Source: an uncultured Sulfitobacter sp.
Lineage (GTDB): Bacteria; Pseudomonadota; Alphaproteobacteria; Rhodobacterales; Rhodobacteraceae
NCBI GenBank assembly: GCA_937923365.1
Contig: CALAIJ010000156.1
Coordinates: 1-9,362, forward strand
DNA length: 9,362 bases
Direction: 5' to 3'
The notes below the pieces were generated by a model that was given only the letters and a program-made list of their open reading frames with translations, was not told the origin of the DNA and ran no database searches. How positions within the stretch are numbered: position 1 is the stretch's first letter; each line of letters starts with the position of its first letter. Made by a program: the position numbers and the translations under genes. Below, one piece after another: positions 1 to 6,276 of the stretch.

Positions 1-1
1 C

Positions 2-175
2 ATCTCTGAGGAATTTGTCGGCTCCATGGTCACGCTGTTCTTGGAGGACGCGCAAGGACAGGAATTCAAAGTGCAGATGCAAGAACGCGAGCTGTCGAAA
101 TTCGATCTGCACAGCGGTGACGAGATCTGGCTGTCTTGGGACACCGCCAGCGCCCACGTTTTGAACAAGAAGTGA
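2..175 (+). CDS. ABC transporter ATP-binding protein, C-terminal fragment (PotA-type, TOBE domain)
   Basis: This is the last 57 codons of a gene that begins before the window; the frame starts at base 2 and ends in TGA at 173-175. The visible residues form a beta-rich C-terminal tail with the pattern GDEIWLSWD near the end, followed by a short basic tail ending NKK. That pattern is typical of the TOBE_2 domain that closes the ATPase subunits of spermidine/putrescine-type (PotA) importers. The Walker motifs lie outside the window, so the ATPase assignment rests on this tail alone. In the family the protein powers import of a small, usually nitrogen-rich solute through an inner-membrane permease pair. 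Its stop overlaps the GTG start of the next gene (GTGA, 172-175), so the two are probably translationally coupled. The substrate cannot be read from here. Confidence 0.75.
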   Translation: MSEEFVGSMVTLFLEDAQGQEFKVQMQERELSKFDLHSGDEIWLSWDTASAHVLNKK

Positions 176-1059
176 TCCGAAATCCGATCCCCTGGCCCAA
201 TGGGGCCAAATGCGCCGTTGCGATCACCTTTGACATGGATGCGGATAGTCTGATCCACATCGCCAAGCCCGAGGACAGCCATGACCGGCTCTATCACATC
301 TCCATGGGCCGCTATGGCCCGCTGGTCGCCCTGCCCCGCATCCTTGATACCTACCGTCGGTTCGGGCTGAAGCAGTCGTTTTTCATTCCCGGCTGGTGTC
401 TGGAAACCTACCCCAATGTGGCCGAAGCGATCCTGAAAGACGGGCACGAGATTGGCCATCACGGCTATCTGCACGAGGACCCCATCAAGACACGCGGCCA
501 GCAACGCGAATGGTTTGGACGCACGCTGGACGCACACCAGCGCATCTGCGGGCGAAAGCCCCGCGGCTACCGCGCACCTGTCTACAACATCACGCAGGAA
601 GTGGTTGATCTGATGATCGAACACGGGTTTCGCTATGACAGCTCGATGATGGGCGATGACATTCCCTACCAGCTGCAGACCGCCCAAGGCAGCCTCTATG
701 AAATGCCCGTGCATTGGGGCACCGACGACTGGCCGCCCTTCGCGCATTACGACGAGATTGGATATATGATGCCGGTGGCGGGCCCGTCCCACGGGCTTGC
801 TGGGTTCTGGGAGGAGTTCGAAGCGCAATATGACGCGGGCGGGTTCTTTATGCTGATCATCCATCCTTTCCTCACAGGCCGTCTGGCGCGCTGGAAACAG
901 GTGGAGGCATGGATCGCACAAACCCGCGAAACAAAGGACGTCTGGTTCGCAACGCTTGACCAGATCGCCGATCACATGGATGCTTTGCAAAAGGCGGGCG
1001 ACTGGTCACCAATTGTCGACCACCTGCCCTACTATACTGGCCCGATCCTCAAGGAATAA
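172..1059 (+). CDS. CE4-type polysaccharide deacetylase-family hydrolase (HpPgdA/PuuE-like)
   Basis: Encodes 295 aa if started at GTG 172, preferred because it overlaps the upstream stop by 4 bp and gives an N-terminus directly before the first motif. An in-frame ATG at 136 would add 12 residues and overlap the transporter gene deeply. NodB-fold motifs are visible in order: FDMDAD (about 20-25, with D21 and D23), HGYLH (H97 and H101, the metal-binding HxxxH), YRAP (R134-P136), DSS (motif 4), and LIIHP (H231). There is no signal peptide or membrane segment, so a cytoplasmic enzyme is likely. The sequence resembles the branch containing Helicobacter PgdA-like proteins and the cofactor-free allantoinase PuuE more than secreted chitin deacetylases. 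Lying between an importer ATPase and a cytosine deaminase, it more plausibly opens or deacylates a small imported cyclic amide than trims a polysaccharide; this substrate idea is inference. Confidence 0.85.
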   Translation: MIRNPIPWPNGAKCAVAITFDMDADSLIHIAKPEDSHDRLYHISMGRYGPLVALPRILDTYRRFGLKQSFFIPGWCLETYPNVAEAILKDGHEIGHHGYLHEDPIKTRGQQREWFGRTLDAHQRICGRKPRGYRAPVYNITQEVVDLMIEHGFRYDSSMMGDDIPYQLQTAQGSLYEMPVHWGTDDWPPFAHYDEIGYMMPVAGPSHGLAGFWEEFEAQYDAGGFFMLIIHPFLTGRLARWKQVEAWIAQTRETKDVWFATLDQIADHMDALQKAGDWSPIVDHLPYYTGPILKE

Positions 1060-1063
1060 CCTC

Positions 1064-1507
1064 ATGAACGCTGATGATATCCGCCTGCTGCGCATTGCTT
1101 ATGACGAGGCGAAAGCCGGTTTTGACGAGGGCGGTTGCCCTATCGGTTCCGTGCTTGCCCGCGAAGGCGAAATCGTTTCGCAAGGCCGGAACCAGCGTGT
1201 GCAAAAGGGTGACCCCATTGCCCACGGCGAGATGGATGCTTTGCGCAAGGCGGGGCGGCAAAAAACGTACCGCGACACCACGCTTTATACGTCGCTGAGC
1301 CCCTGCATGATGTGCACGGGCACGATCATCCAGTTCGGCATTCCCCGCGTGGTGATTGGCGAAAACACGACCTTTGGCGGCAACGAAGACTTCCTGCGCT
1401 CCAAAGGCGTCGAGGTCATCATCGCCGACGACCCCGATTGCAAGGCGCTGATGTCGCGGTTCATTGAAGAAAAACCGGAACTTTGGGCCGAGGACATCGC
1501 TGAATAG
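1064..1507 (+). CDS. Cytosine deaminase, yeast FCY1 type (nucleoside deaminase family)
   Basis: Encodes 147 aa from ATG 1064, 4 bp after the deacetylase stop; longer in-frame starts run into that gene. The cytidine/deoxycytidylate deaminase fold is clear: HGE (H54, catalytic E56) and PCMMC (zinc ligands C81 and C84). It closely follows the fungal cytosine deaminase pattern as I remember it: N43 in GRNQR, the DTTLYTSLSPC block (about 71-81), the GIPR segment followed by GEN, and the C-terminal WxxD (W141, D144) that closes over the base in yeast FCY1. The expected reaction is cytosine to uracil plus ammonia, in the cytoplasm. Bacterial cytosine deaminases are more often the unrelated CodA amidohydrolase. 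Other bases or nucleoside-like substrates are possible. The frame stays open for 82 codons after the TAG stop, which I regard as chance or remnant sequence. Confidence 0.88.
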   Translation: MNADDIRLLRIAYDEAKAGFDEGGCPIGSVLAREGEIVSQGRNQRVQKGDPIAHGEMDALRKAGRQKTYRDTTLYTSLSPCMMCTGTIIQFGIPRVVIGENTTFGGNEDFLRSKGVEVIIADDPDCKALMSRFIEEKPELWAEDIAE

Positions 1508-2086
1508 AACGTATGCCGTCACCCGGCCTTCCAGCGCATCATGGATGGGCTTTGTGCCCAGTTGCGGACTAATCTCGTAGCGACGAAACAAGACTTCGGT
1601 GTTCGCACGTTTATACAGGCCTCTGTGAAGGTTCTGGCCGACTTCGAAATCCTCCCGAACACCGAGCGGATCACCTCATCGTTCTATTCCCAGTATGCTG
1701 TTTTGGCTGGCAGAAGCATTGGGGTCTCCAGAACATTGCTTGGCGGCTGGCTGTGAATCTTTATTGCGCATCCTTGATAAAGGCGCGCGCAAATGCGCCG
1801 CATTGCGGCGATGTATCCCTTGGGCAGGAATTGGGCTGGCTTTGCATAGCTGGCAATATAGTCGATTTGACTGATGCAGGATAAAAATGGCTCTCTTCAA
1901 CGGCTAGGGAGAGGCGCGAACTTTTAGCTCCAAGCCAAGGAAACGCAGCAGTTCGCCAATTTTTCTCTCTGTAAACTCAAACACAGACAAGTTGACCGTG
2001 CCAAATCAGAATCGCGGCCAATATGGGGAGCGGCTCACCCAAAACATCATTCAACACACTGCAATAGACATAGATATATGATTTGC
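1508..2086. other. 579-bp gap without a convincing gene; possible remnant sequence
   Basis: No open frame here has recognisable domain content. On the + strand, the frame of the preceding deaminase continues open from 1508 to a TGA at 1754-1756, with an internal ATG at 1541. On the minus strand, one frame is open from 1900 to below 1508 apart from a single TGA at 1676-1678 (reverse complement); its part over 1508-1675 reads as plausible protein (for example FRRYEISPQLGTKPIHDALE) but matches nothing I recognise. From about 1860 the sequence is visibly more AT-rich than the flanking genes. The region ends at the 3' end of a tRNA-Ser, a common place for integration scars, but I see no integrase, transposase or duplicated tRNA end. 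It may hold the terminators of the deaminase gene and the tRNA, although neither is obvious. Confidence 0.5.
1796..1810. repeat. Perfect 15-nt inverted repeat (7-bp arms, 1-nt centre)
   Basis: The sequence CGCCGCA-T-TGCGGCG is a perfect dyad with a single central base. With a 1-nt centre it cannot form a tight RNA hairpin without opening two or three central pairs, so a protein-binding DNA site is as likely as a terminator stem. No T-run follows. It lies inside the gene-less stretch between the deaminase gene and the tRNA. No regulator can be assigned. Confidence 0.45.
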
Positions 2087-2177
2087 TGGCGGAGGCTCAG
2101 GGATTCGAACCCTGGGGACGCTTTTGGCGCCCGTCGGTTTTCAAGACCGGTGCATTCGACCACTCTGCCAAACCTCC
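2087..2177 (-). tRNA. tRNA-Ser (anticodon UGA), 3' CCA encoded
   Basis: On the minus strand the 5' acceptor strand GGAGGTT (2177-2171) pairs with AGCCTCC (2097-2091), with one G-T pair, followed by discriminator G (2090) and an encoded CCA (2089-2087). The T arm is CAGGG-TTCGAAT-CCCTG. The anticodon loop is CTTGAAA, giving UGA, which reads UCN serine codons. A long variable arm, GGGCGC paired with GCGTCC around a CAAAA loop, marks it as a class II tRNA of the serine type. The outermost anticodon-stem pair appears to be a C-A mismatch, which is tolerable. It is the only minus-strand gene in the window and is divergent from the lipoprotein gene to its right. Confidence 0.97.
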
Positions 2178-2324
2178 GCAGCCCGACCCTCCTAATACCA
2201 AGAACGCGATTCGGCAAACGACGATTCAGCGCGCAGTCGCTCGGGTTTCAAGCGGGGAAATTTGCCGATATCTCAGCCGCGGCCTTTTCAGGTGCCCCGT
2301 TGCAGGTTAGTGTGCCGCAAAGAC

Positions 2325-2338
2325 CCCCCTTCAGGGGG
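2325..2338 (+). promoter_or_regulatory. Leader hairpin CCCCC-TTCA-GGGGG
   Basis: Five C-G pairs close a four-base loop about 67 nt before the lipoprotein start codon. No T-run follows, so it is not a standard intrinsic terminator. It would be a very stable stem in the 5' leader, where it could affect transcript stability or processing, or it could be chance in GC-rich sequence. Confidence 0.35.
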
Positions 2339-2390
2339 CGCGCAGGCGTGGAAGACCCACGGCAATAATCGCCCCGAACGGGCAGCAGGC

Positions 2391-2395
2391 AAGGA
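2391..2395 (+). promoter_or_regulatory. Ribosome binding site of the SPOR lipoprotein gene
   Basis: AAGGA lies 10 nt before the ATG at 2406. It is the best Shine-Dalgarno match nearby and supports that start, which also gives a complete lipoprotein signal peptide. Confidence 0.6.
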
Positions 2396-2405
2396 CGACT
2401 GAGAC

Positions 2406-3260
2406 ATGAGCAGCCCAGAATTTGGCATCGCCAGACCGCACCGCACGCTTACCCTTCTGGCAGGAGCAGCGGTATCGCTCAGCCTGTTGGCGGGGTGTGA
2501 CGAAAACGGGCAGTTCGCCCTTGGTCTGCCCAAAGCCGGCACCGCATCCACTGCGGGGGCCACAAAGTCCACCAAACTGGTAGAGCGCGATGTCGAGGCG
2601 CCGGAGGTCTTTTCCGTCACCGATCAGGGCCTTTGGGACGGACGCCCCTCATTGGGCGGTGTCTGGGTGGCACACCCCGACGTGACCGAGCCGGAGCGTG
2701 TGATCATCCGCAACACGGCCAATGGCAAATTTGTCATCGGGGCCTTGTTCCGTCGCGAGCGGGACTTGCCCGGACCCAAGCTGCAAATCTCCTCGGACGC
2801 GGCCGCGGCATTGACGATCCTGGCTGGCGCGCCCGCCCCGCTGAATGTCACGGCCCTGCGCCGCGAAGAAGCCCCGGAACCCGAAACCGCCCCTGCGGAG
2901 ACCGGCACTGTGGCAAAGCCCGCAGAGGTGTCAGAAACAACCCTTGATCCGATCGCGGCCGCTGGCGCGGCGATCGAGGCGGCCCCTGCCACGCCTGCAC
3001 CGAAACCTGCGGCACAGACCTCCAGCCTGTCCAAACCCTTTGTTCAGATCGGTATTTTCAGCATCGAGGCAAACGCCAATCGCGCCGCAAGCCAGATGCG
3101 CACCGCAGGTATGGTGCCGTCGATCAAGAAATCCCAGATCAACGGCAAGGCGTTCTGGCGCGTCGTTGTAGGCCCCGCGCAGTCGCGCAGCGAGTTGAAT
3201 ACCCTTATCAAAACCATCAAGGCAACAGGCTTCTCTGATGCCTATGCTGTCTCGAACTAA
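2406..3260 (+). CDS. SPOR-domain lipoprotein with a degenerate RlpA-like barrel
   Basis: Encodes 284 aa. Residues 1-30 form a lipoprotein signal ending in the lipobox LAGC (C31). Aspartate at +2 (D32) is an inner-membrane retention signal under the E. coli Lol rule, though that rule may not hold here. Residues about 82-151 look like a double-psi beta-barrel of the RlpA type: AHP (H90), then ERVIIRNTANGKF (97-109), and SSDAAAALTILAG (129-141), matching RlpA's VRVTNLDNG...DLS.AAA pattern. The NDRGP motif holding the catalytic Asp is replaced by FRRER (115-119), so lytic activity is doubtful. An Ala/Pro/Glu-rich linker (about 152-207) leads to a SPOR domain (about 210-284, FVQIGIFS at 212-219), which in the family binds denuded glycan strands at the septum. 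It lies 19 bp before a D,D-carboxypeptidase gene, suggesting a shared role in septal wall processing. The SPOR and lipobox calls are firm; the barrel is by eye. Confidence 0.88.
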   Translation: MSSPEFGIARPHRTLTLLAGAAVSLSLLAGCDENGQFALGLPKAGTASTAGATKSTKLVERDVEAPEVFSVTDQGLWDGRPSLGGVWVAHPDVTEPERVIIRNTANGKFVIGALFRRERDLPGPKLQISSDAAAALTILAGAPAPLNVTALRREEAPEPETAPAETGTVAKPAEVSETTLDPIAAAGAAIEAAPATPAPKPAAQTSSLSKPFVQIGIFSIEANANRAASQMRTAGMVPSIKKSQINGKAFWRVVVGPAQSRSELNTLIKTIKATGFSDAYAVSN

Positions 3261-3266
3261 CGGATC

Positions 3267-3272
3267 AAAGGA
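3267..3272 (+). promoter_or_regulatory. Ribosome binding site deciding the carboxypeptidase start
   Basis: AAAGGA sits 7 nt before ATG 3280. An earlier in-frame ATG at 3238 lies inside the lipoprotein gene and would put 14 polar residues before the signal peptide, so this site supports 3280 as the start. Confidence 0.7.
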
Positions 3273-3279
3273 ACGCCCT

Positions 3280-4443
3280 ATGACACGCAGCGCTGCCACT
3301 TGCCTGTCCCTGATCATCGCCCTTTGCCTGTCGGCCCTGCCCGCCAGCGCCTTCGAGACGAAGGCCAAGGCGGCCTATGTGATCGATCACACCACAGGCA
3401 CAGTGCTGCTAAGCAAGAACGCGGATACACCCTTGCCGCCTGCGTCCATGTCCAAGCTGATGACGCTTTATATGGCGTTCGAAGCGCTGCAACTGGGCCG
3501 GTTGGATCTTGACGCGAAACTGCCCGTCTCGGCGGAGGCTGCAGCCTACGGCGGCTCCACCCTGTTCTTGCAAAAGGGCGAACGGGTCACGGTTCAGGAC
3601 CTCTTGCGCGGCATCATTGTGCTGTCCGGCAACGACGCTTGCGTTGTCATCGCTGAAGCGCTTTCCGGCACCGAAAGCCGTTTTGCCCGCGACATGACCA
3701 CCCGGGCGCAGCAGTTGGGGATGACAAACTCGACCTTCACCAACTCCAACGGCTGGCCCAAGCCCGGACATCGGATGTCGATGCGTGATCTGGGGCTGCT
3801 GGCAGGCAAGCTGATCGAGGATTTTCCGCAGTTCTACCCTATGTTCGCTGAAAGCGAGTTTCTGTTCGACAGCAAAGAAGCCTCCAACCGCTTTAACCGC
3901 AACCCTCTGCTGAAGCTGGGGATCGGGGCAGATGGCCTCAAGACCGGCCACACCCAAGAGGCAGGCTACGGCCTTGTCGGCTCCGCAGTGCAGAACGGCC
4001 GCCGCGTGATCTTTGTGATTTCGGGGCTTGATAGTGCCGCTGCGCGTGCACAGGAATCAGAGGCCATCACCAACTGGGCCTTCCGCCAGTTCAGCCAACG
4101 CGACTTGGGCAAAGCCGGCACGCAAGTAACGCAAGTGCCCGTCACCATGGGGGACGTGCAGACAGTGGGCCTTGAACTCAAAGAAGACCTTTCGCTGCTC
4201 ACCCCCATCGGGCCGACCAAAGAGGTGCAGGCCGAAGCCATCTTCCAAGGCCCCTTTCGTGCACCCATAACCAAAGGCGATGAACTTGGCGAACTGCTGA
4301 TCACCCGCGAAGGCCTGCCCGACGTACGGGTGCCGCTTGTTGCCTCCGAAAGTGTCAATGCCGGCGGGTTCATGGTCAAAGTCACCGCTGCCGCAATGCA
4401 TCTTATGGAACGGCTGAACGCAGGGCCTCAGGGCGCTTCGTGA
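3280..4443 (+). CDS. dacA: D-alanyl-D-alanine carboxypeptidase (PBP5/6 type, peptidase S11)
   Basis: Encodes 387 aa with a Sec signal peptide (1-24, cleavage likely after ASA). All three penicillin-binding active-site motifs are intact: SMSK (S56, K59, with S56 the acylated nucleophile), SGN (S116-N118) and KTG (K221-G223). A C-terminal beta-rich PBP5_C domain follows (about 260-355), and the last 20-25 residues (GGFMVKVTAAAMHLMERL) can form the amphipathic helix that anchors this family to the periplasmic face of the inner membrane. It removes the terminal D-Ala from peptidoglycan pentapeptides, limiting cross-linking, and is inhibited by beta-lactams. It lies between the SPOR lipoprotein gene (19 bp) and tmk (4-bp overlap). 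The symbol is used in the family sense: dacA, dacC and dacD paralogues cannot be told apart from sequence alone. Confidence 0.95.
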   Translation: MTRSAATCLSLIIALCLSALPASAFETKAKAAYVIDHTTGTVLLSKNADTPLPPASMSKLMTLYMAFEALQLGRLDLDAKLPVSAEAAAYGGSTLFLQKGERVTVQDLLRGIIVLSGNDACVVIAEALSGTESRFARDMTTRAQQLGMTNSTFTNSNGWPKPGHRMSMRDLGLLAGKLIEDFPQFYPMFAESEFLFDSKEASNRFNRNPLLKLGIGADGLKTGHTQEAGYGLVGSAVQNGRRVIFVISGLDSAAARAQESEAITNWAFRQFSQRDLGKAGTQVTQVPVTMGDVQTVGLELKEDLSLLTPIGPTKEVQAEAIFQGPFRAPITKGDELGELLITREGLPDVRVPLVASESVNAGGFMVKVTAAAMHLMERLNAGPQGAS

Positions 4444-5069
4444 GCCACGCTGGCCTCTTTATCAGCTTCGAAGGGATCGACGGTTCGGGGAAATCCACCC
4501 AAGCCCGCGCTCTGGCCGATGCCTTGCAGGCGGACGGCCATCAGGTTGTCCTGACCCGTGAACCCGGCGGATCACCGGGGGCCGAGGAAATCCGCGCTTT
4601 GGTTTTGCAGGGCGACGCGGACCGTTGGTCGGCTGAAACGGAAATCCTGCTTTTCACCGCTGCACGCCGCGATCATCTGGAGCGCACGATCCTGCCCGCC
4701 CTCAAGGCGGGCAAAGTCGTCATTTGTGACCGCTTTGCAGACAGCACACGCATGTACCAAGGCCTTTCGCGCGGCGACCTGCGCGGTGTGGTCGACGACC
4801 TGCACGCCCTGATGATCGGGGTGGAGCCGGACCTGACAATCCTCATCGATATGGACCCTGCCCGCAGTCTGGACCGTGCGCTGGCACAACCCACCCAGGA
4901 CCTGCGTTTCGAGAGCTTTGGCGAAGACCTGCAGCGCCAGATGCGCAGTGGTTTTCTGGCCTTGGCTGAGGAATTCTCCAACCGCTTTGTGGTCATTGAC
5001 GGCACGCGCGGGATCGACGACGTGGCGCACGACGTGCAGGCAGCCGTCGCTGCGCATCTGACCTCATAA
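4440..5069 (+). CDS. tmk: Thymidylate kinase (dTMP kinase)
   Basis: Encodes 209 aa, the usual family length. The start is GTG at 4440, overlapping the carboxypeptidase TGA (GTGA), which implies translational coupling. The P-loop is GIDGSGKS (G12-S19); TREPGG is the dTMP-site segment; DRFADS begins at D97 and contains the family's DR(Y/F) motif; an Arg-containing LID region lies around 146-160 (RALAQPTQDLRFES). The enzyme phosphorylates dTMP to dTDP with ATP in the cytoplasm, an essential step to dTTP. Neighbouring holB downstream is a widely conserved bacterial arrangement and links nucleotide supply with the replisome. Nothing is truncated or odd. Confidence 0.97.
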   Translation: MSHAGLFISFEGIDGSGKSTQARALADALQADGHQVVLTREPGGSPGAEEIRALVLQGDADRWSAETEILLFTAARRDHLERTILPALKAGKVVICDRFADSTRMYQGLSRGDLRGVVDDLHALMIGVEPDLTILIDMDPARSLDRALAQPTQDLRFESFGEDLQRQMRSGFLALAEEFSNRFVVIDGTRGIDDVAHDVQAAVAAHLTS

Positions 5070-5118
5070 GGCCTCATGCGCCCGTTCCCTCTGCCCGCAA
5101 ACATGCTACACCGCTGAC

Positions 5119-6261
5119 ATGAGCGATGATGTCCCCCTTCCCGACCAGCTGGCCGGTGCCCTGCACCCGCGAGAGACGCCTGATCTGATTGGTCAGGGCC
5201 CGGCACAGGCGGCTTTCCTGGAGGCATTCAATACCGGCAAACTGCACCACGCCTGGCTGCTGACCGGCCCGCGCGGCGTGGGCAAGGCAACGCTCGCATG
5301 GTCCATCGCGCGGTTCTTGCTGGCCACGCCAGAGAGTAACGGCGGGATGTTTGACACGCCCCCGCCCGTGACGCTCGATATTCCGCAGGATCATCCTGTC
5401 GCGCGGCGCATTCTGGCAGGCGGTGAACCGGCGGTGCATCTTGTGCGTCGCGGCGGGGTCGGCTCGCAAGAAAAAGACCGTGACAAGGCCTTTTCCGAGG
5501 GGCGGTTCTCCAAAGAAATCCGCGTCGATGAAATTCGCGTATTAAGCAAGTTCCTGCATCTTTCCGCAGCGGACGGCGGACACCGCGTCGTCATCATCGA
5601 CGATGCTGACGCGCTCAACACGGCTGCTGCCAATGCGCTGCTGAAGATGCTCGAAGAGCCGCCCGCCCGCACAACGCTTTTGCTGATCAGCCACCAACCT
5701 TCGGGACTGCTGCCGACGATCAAATCCCGCTGCCGTACGTTGCGCCTTGGCACTTTGTCGACTGACGAAATGACCCGTGCGATTGCCGCATCCGGCGTGG
5801 CGGTGCAGGGCGATCCTGCGGCCTTGGCCGAACTTTCCGGCGGCTCTGTAGGGGGGGCTTTGCGCCTGTCGCTGATGGACGGACTGGCGATCTACGCAGA
5901 ACTCATCTCACTGATTGGCACCCTGCCACGGCTGGACCGTGCGCGGGCTCTCAAACTGTCTGAAGCTGCCGCTCAACGTGGTGCAGAGGCCAAGCTGGCG
6001 CTGCTGTTCGAGCTTATGAACCTGGCCCTGAACCGCCTTGCGCGCACAGGTGCCACTGGCGCGCCACCCACAATCCAGGCGGCCCCGAATGAGGCGGAAA
6101 TCCTTGTCCGTCTGGCCCCCTCACCGGCACAGGGCCGGATCTGGGCGGAGGTCGCCGCCGACGTCTCGGCCCGCGCCCAGCACGGAATGGCCGTCAACCT
6201 TGACCCCGCCGCCCTTGTGCTGGATACCCTGTTCAAGCTGGGCGACAGCGCCCCTCGATAA
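5119..6261 (+). CDS. holB: DNA polymerase III delta' subunit (clamp loader)
   Basis: Encodes 380 aa. The start is ATG 5119, 49 bp after tmk; no strong Shine-Dalgarno site is visible. The AAA+ core has the leading segment LIGQGPAQ (24-31), a complete Walker A GPRGVGKAT (50-58), a Walker B-like IIDDAD (159-164), the NALLKMLEEPP helix typical of delta', and the SRC motif (203-205) that supplies the arginine finger in clamp loaders. The C-terminal half is helical, as expected for the collar domain. Unlike E. coli delta', the intact P-loop should bind nucleotide, and the four-cysteine zinc module is absent; the only cysteine I find is C205. Both traits seem common in alphaproteobacteria (recollection). 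It helps load the beta sliding clamp on primed DNA. TatD follows 15 bp downstream. Confidence 0.93.
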   Translation: MSDDVPLPDQLAGALHPRETPDLIGQGPAQAAFLEAFNTGKLHHAWLLTGPRGVGKATLAWSIARFLLATPESNGGMFDTPPPVTLDIPQDHPVARRILAGGEPAVHLVRRGGVGSQEKDRDKAFSEGRFSKEIRVDEIRVLSKFLHLSAADGGHRVVIIDDADALNTAAANALLKMLEEPPARTTLLLISHQPSGLLPTIKSRCRTLRLGTLSTDEMTRAIAASGVAVQGDPAALAELSGGSVGGALRLSLMDGLAIYAELISLIGTLPRLDRARALKLSEAAAQRGAEAKLALLFELMNLALNRLARTGATGAPPTIQAAPNEAEILVRLAPSPAQGRIWAEVAADVSARAQHGMAVNLDPAALVLDTLFKLGDSAPR

Positions 6262-6276
6262 GGCTATTGCACGTCC

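Larger units (their letters stand above)
2178..2405. other. Divergent intergenic region between tRNA-Ser and the SPOR lipoprotein gene
   Basis: These 228 bp should carry the promoter of the minus-strand tRNA and that of the + strand operon starting at 2406. Two TTGCCG hexamers face outward: one on the minus strand (2217-2212) and one on the + strand (2262-2267), within an 8-bp inverted repeat TCGGCAAA (2211-2218) / TTTGCCGA (2261-2268). They look like -35 boxes, but no good -10 box sits at 16-18 bp from either; a TATTAG on the minus strand (2197-2192) is only 14 bp away. A C/G hairpin at 2325-2338 lies in the probable leader. Open frames in this stretch are extensions of the tRNA region and are not convincing genes. 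Confidence 0.4.

Noticed and set aside
136..171. Upstream ATG start for the CE4 hydrolase
   Set aside because: It would extend 12 residues into the transporter gene with no homologous look; GTG 172 overlaps the stop neatly and leads straight into the first motif.
1548..1560. GGGC-TTTGT-GCCC stem after the deaminase gene as a terminator
   Set aside because: It has only four pairs and no T-run, so it does not stand out from chance.
1049..1591. Minus-strand open frame of about 180 codons over the cytosine deaminase gene
   Set aside because: It lies mostly antisense to a clearly assigned enzyme; long antisense frames are common in GC-rich genes. Only its part beyond 1507 is kept as a weak lead.
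2192..2217. Minus-strand promoter for the tRNA (TTGCCG and TATTAG)
   Set aside because: The spacing is 14 bp, too short for a standard sigma-70 promoter, so it is mentioned only as a possible element.
2078..2368. Two short + strand frames over the tRNA and the spacer
   Set aside because: They read through the antisense of tRNA-Ser; the familiar-looking peptide GFEP is the reverse of the T-arm, a common mis-annotation.
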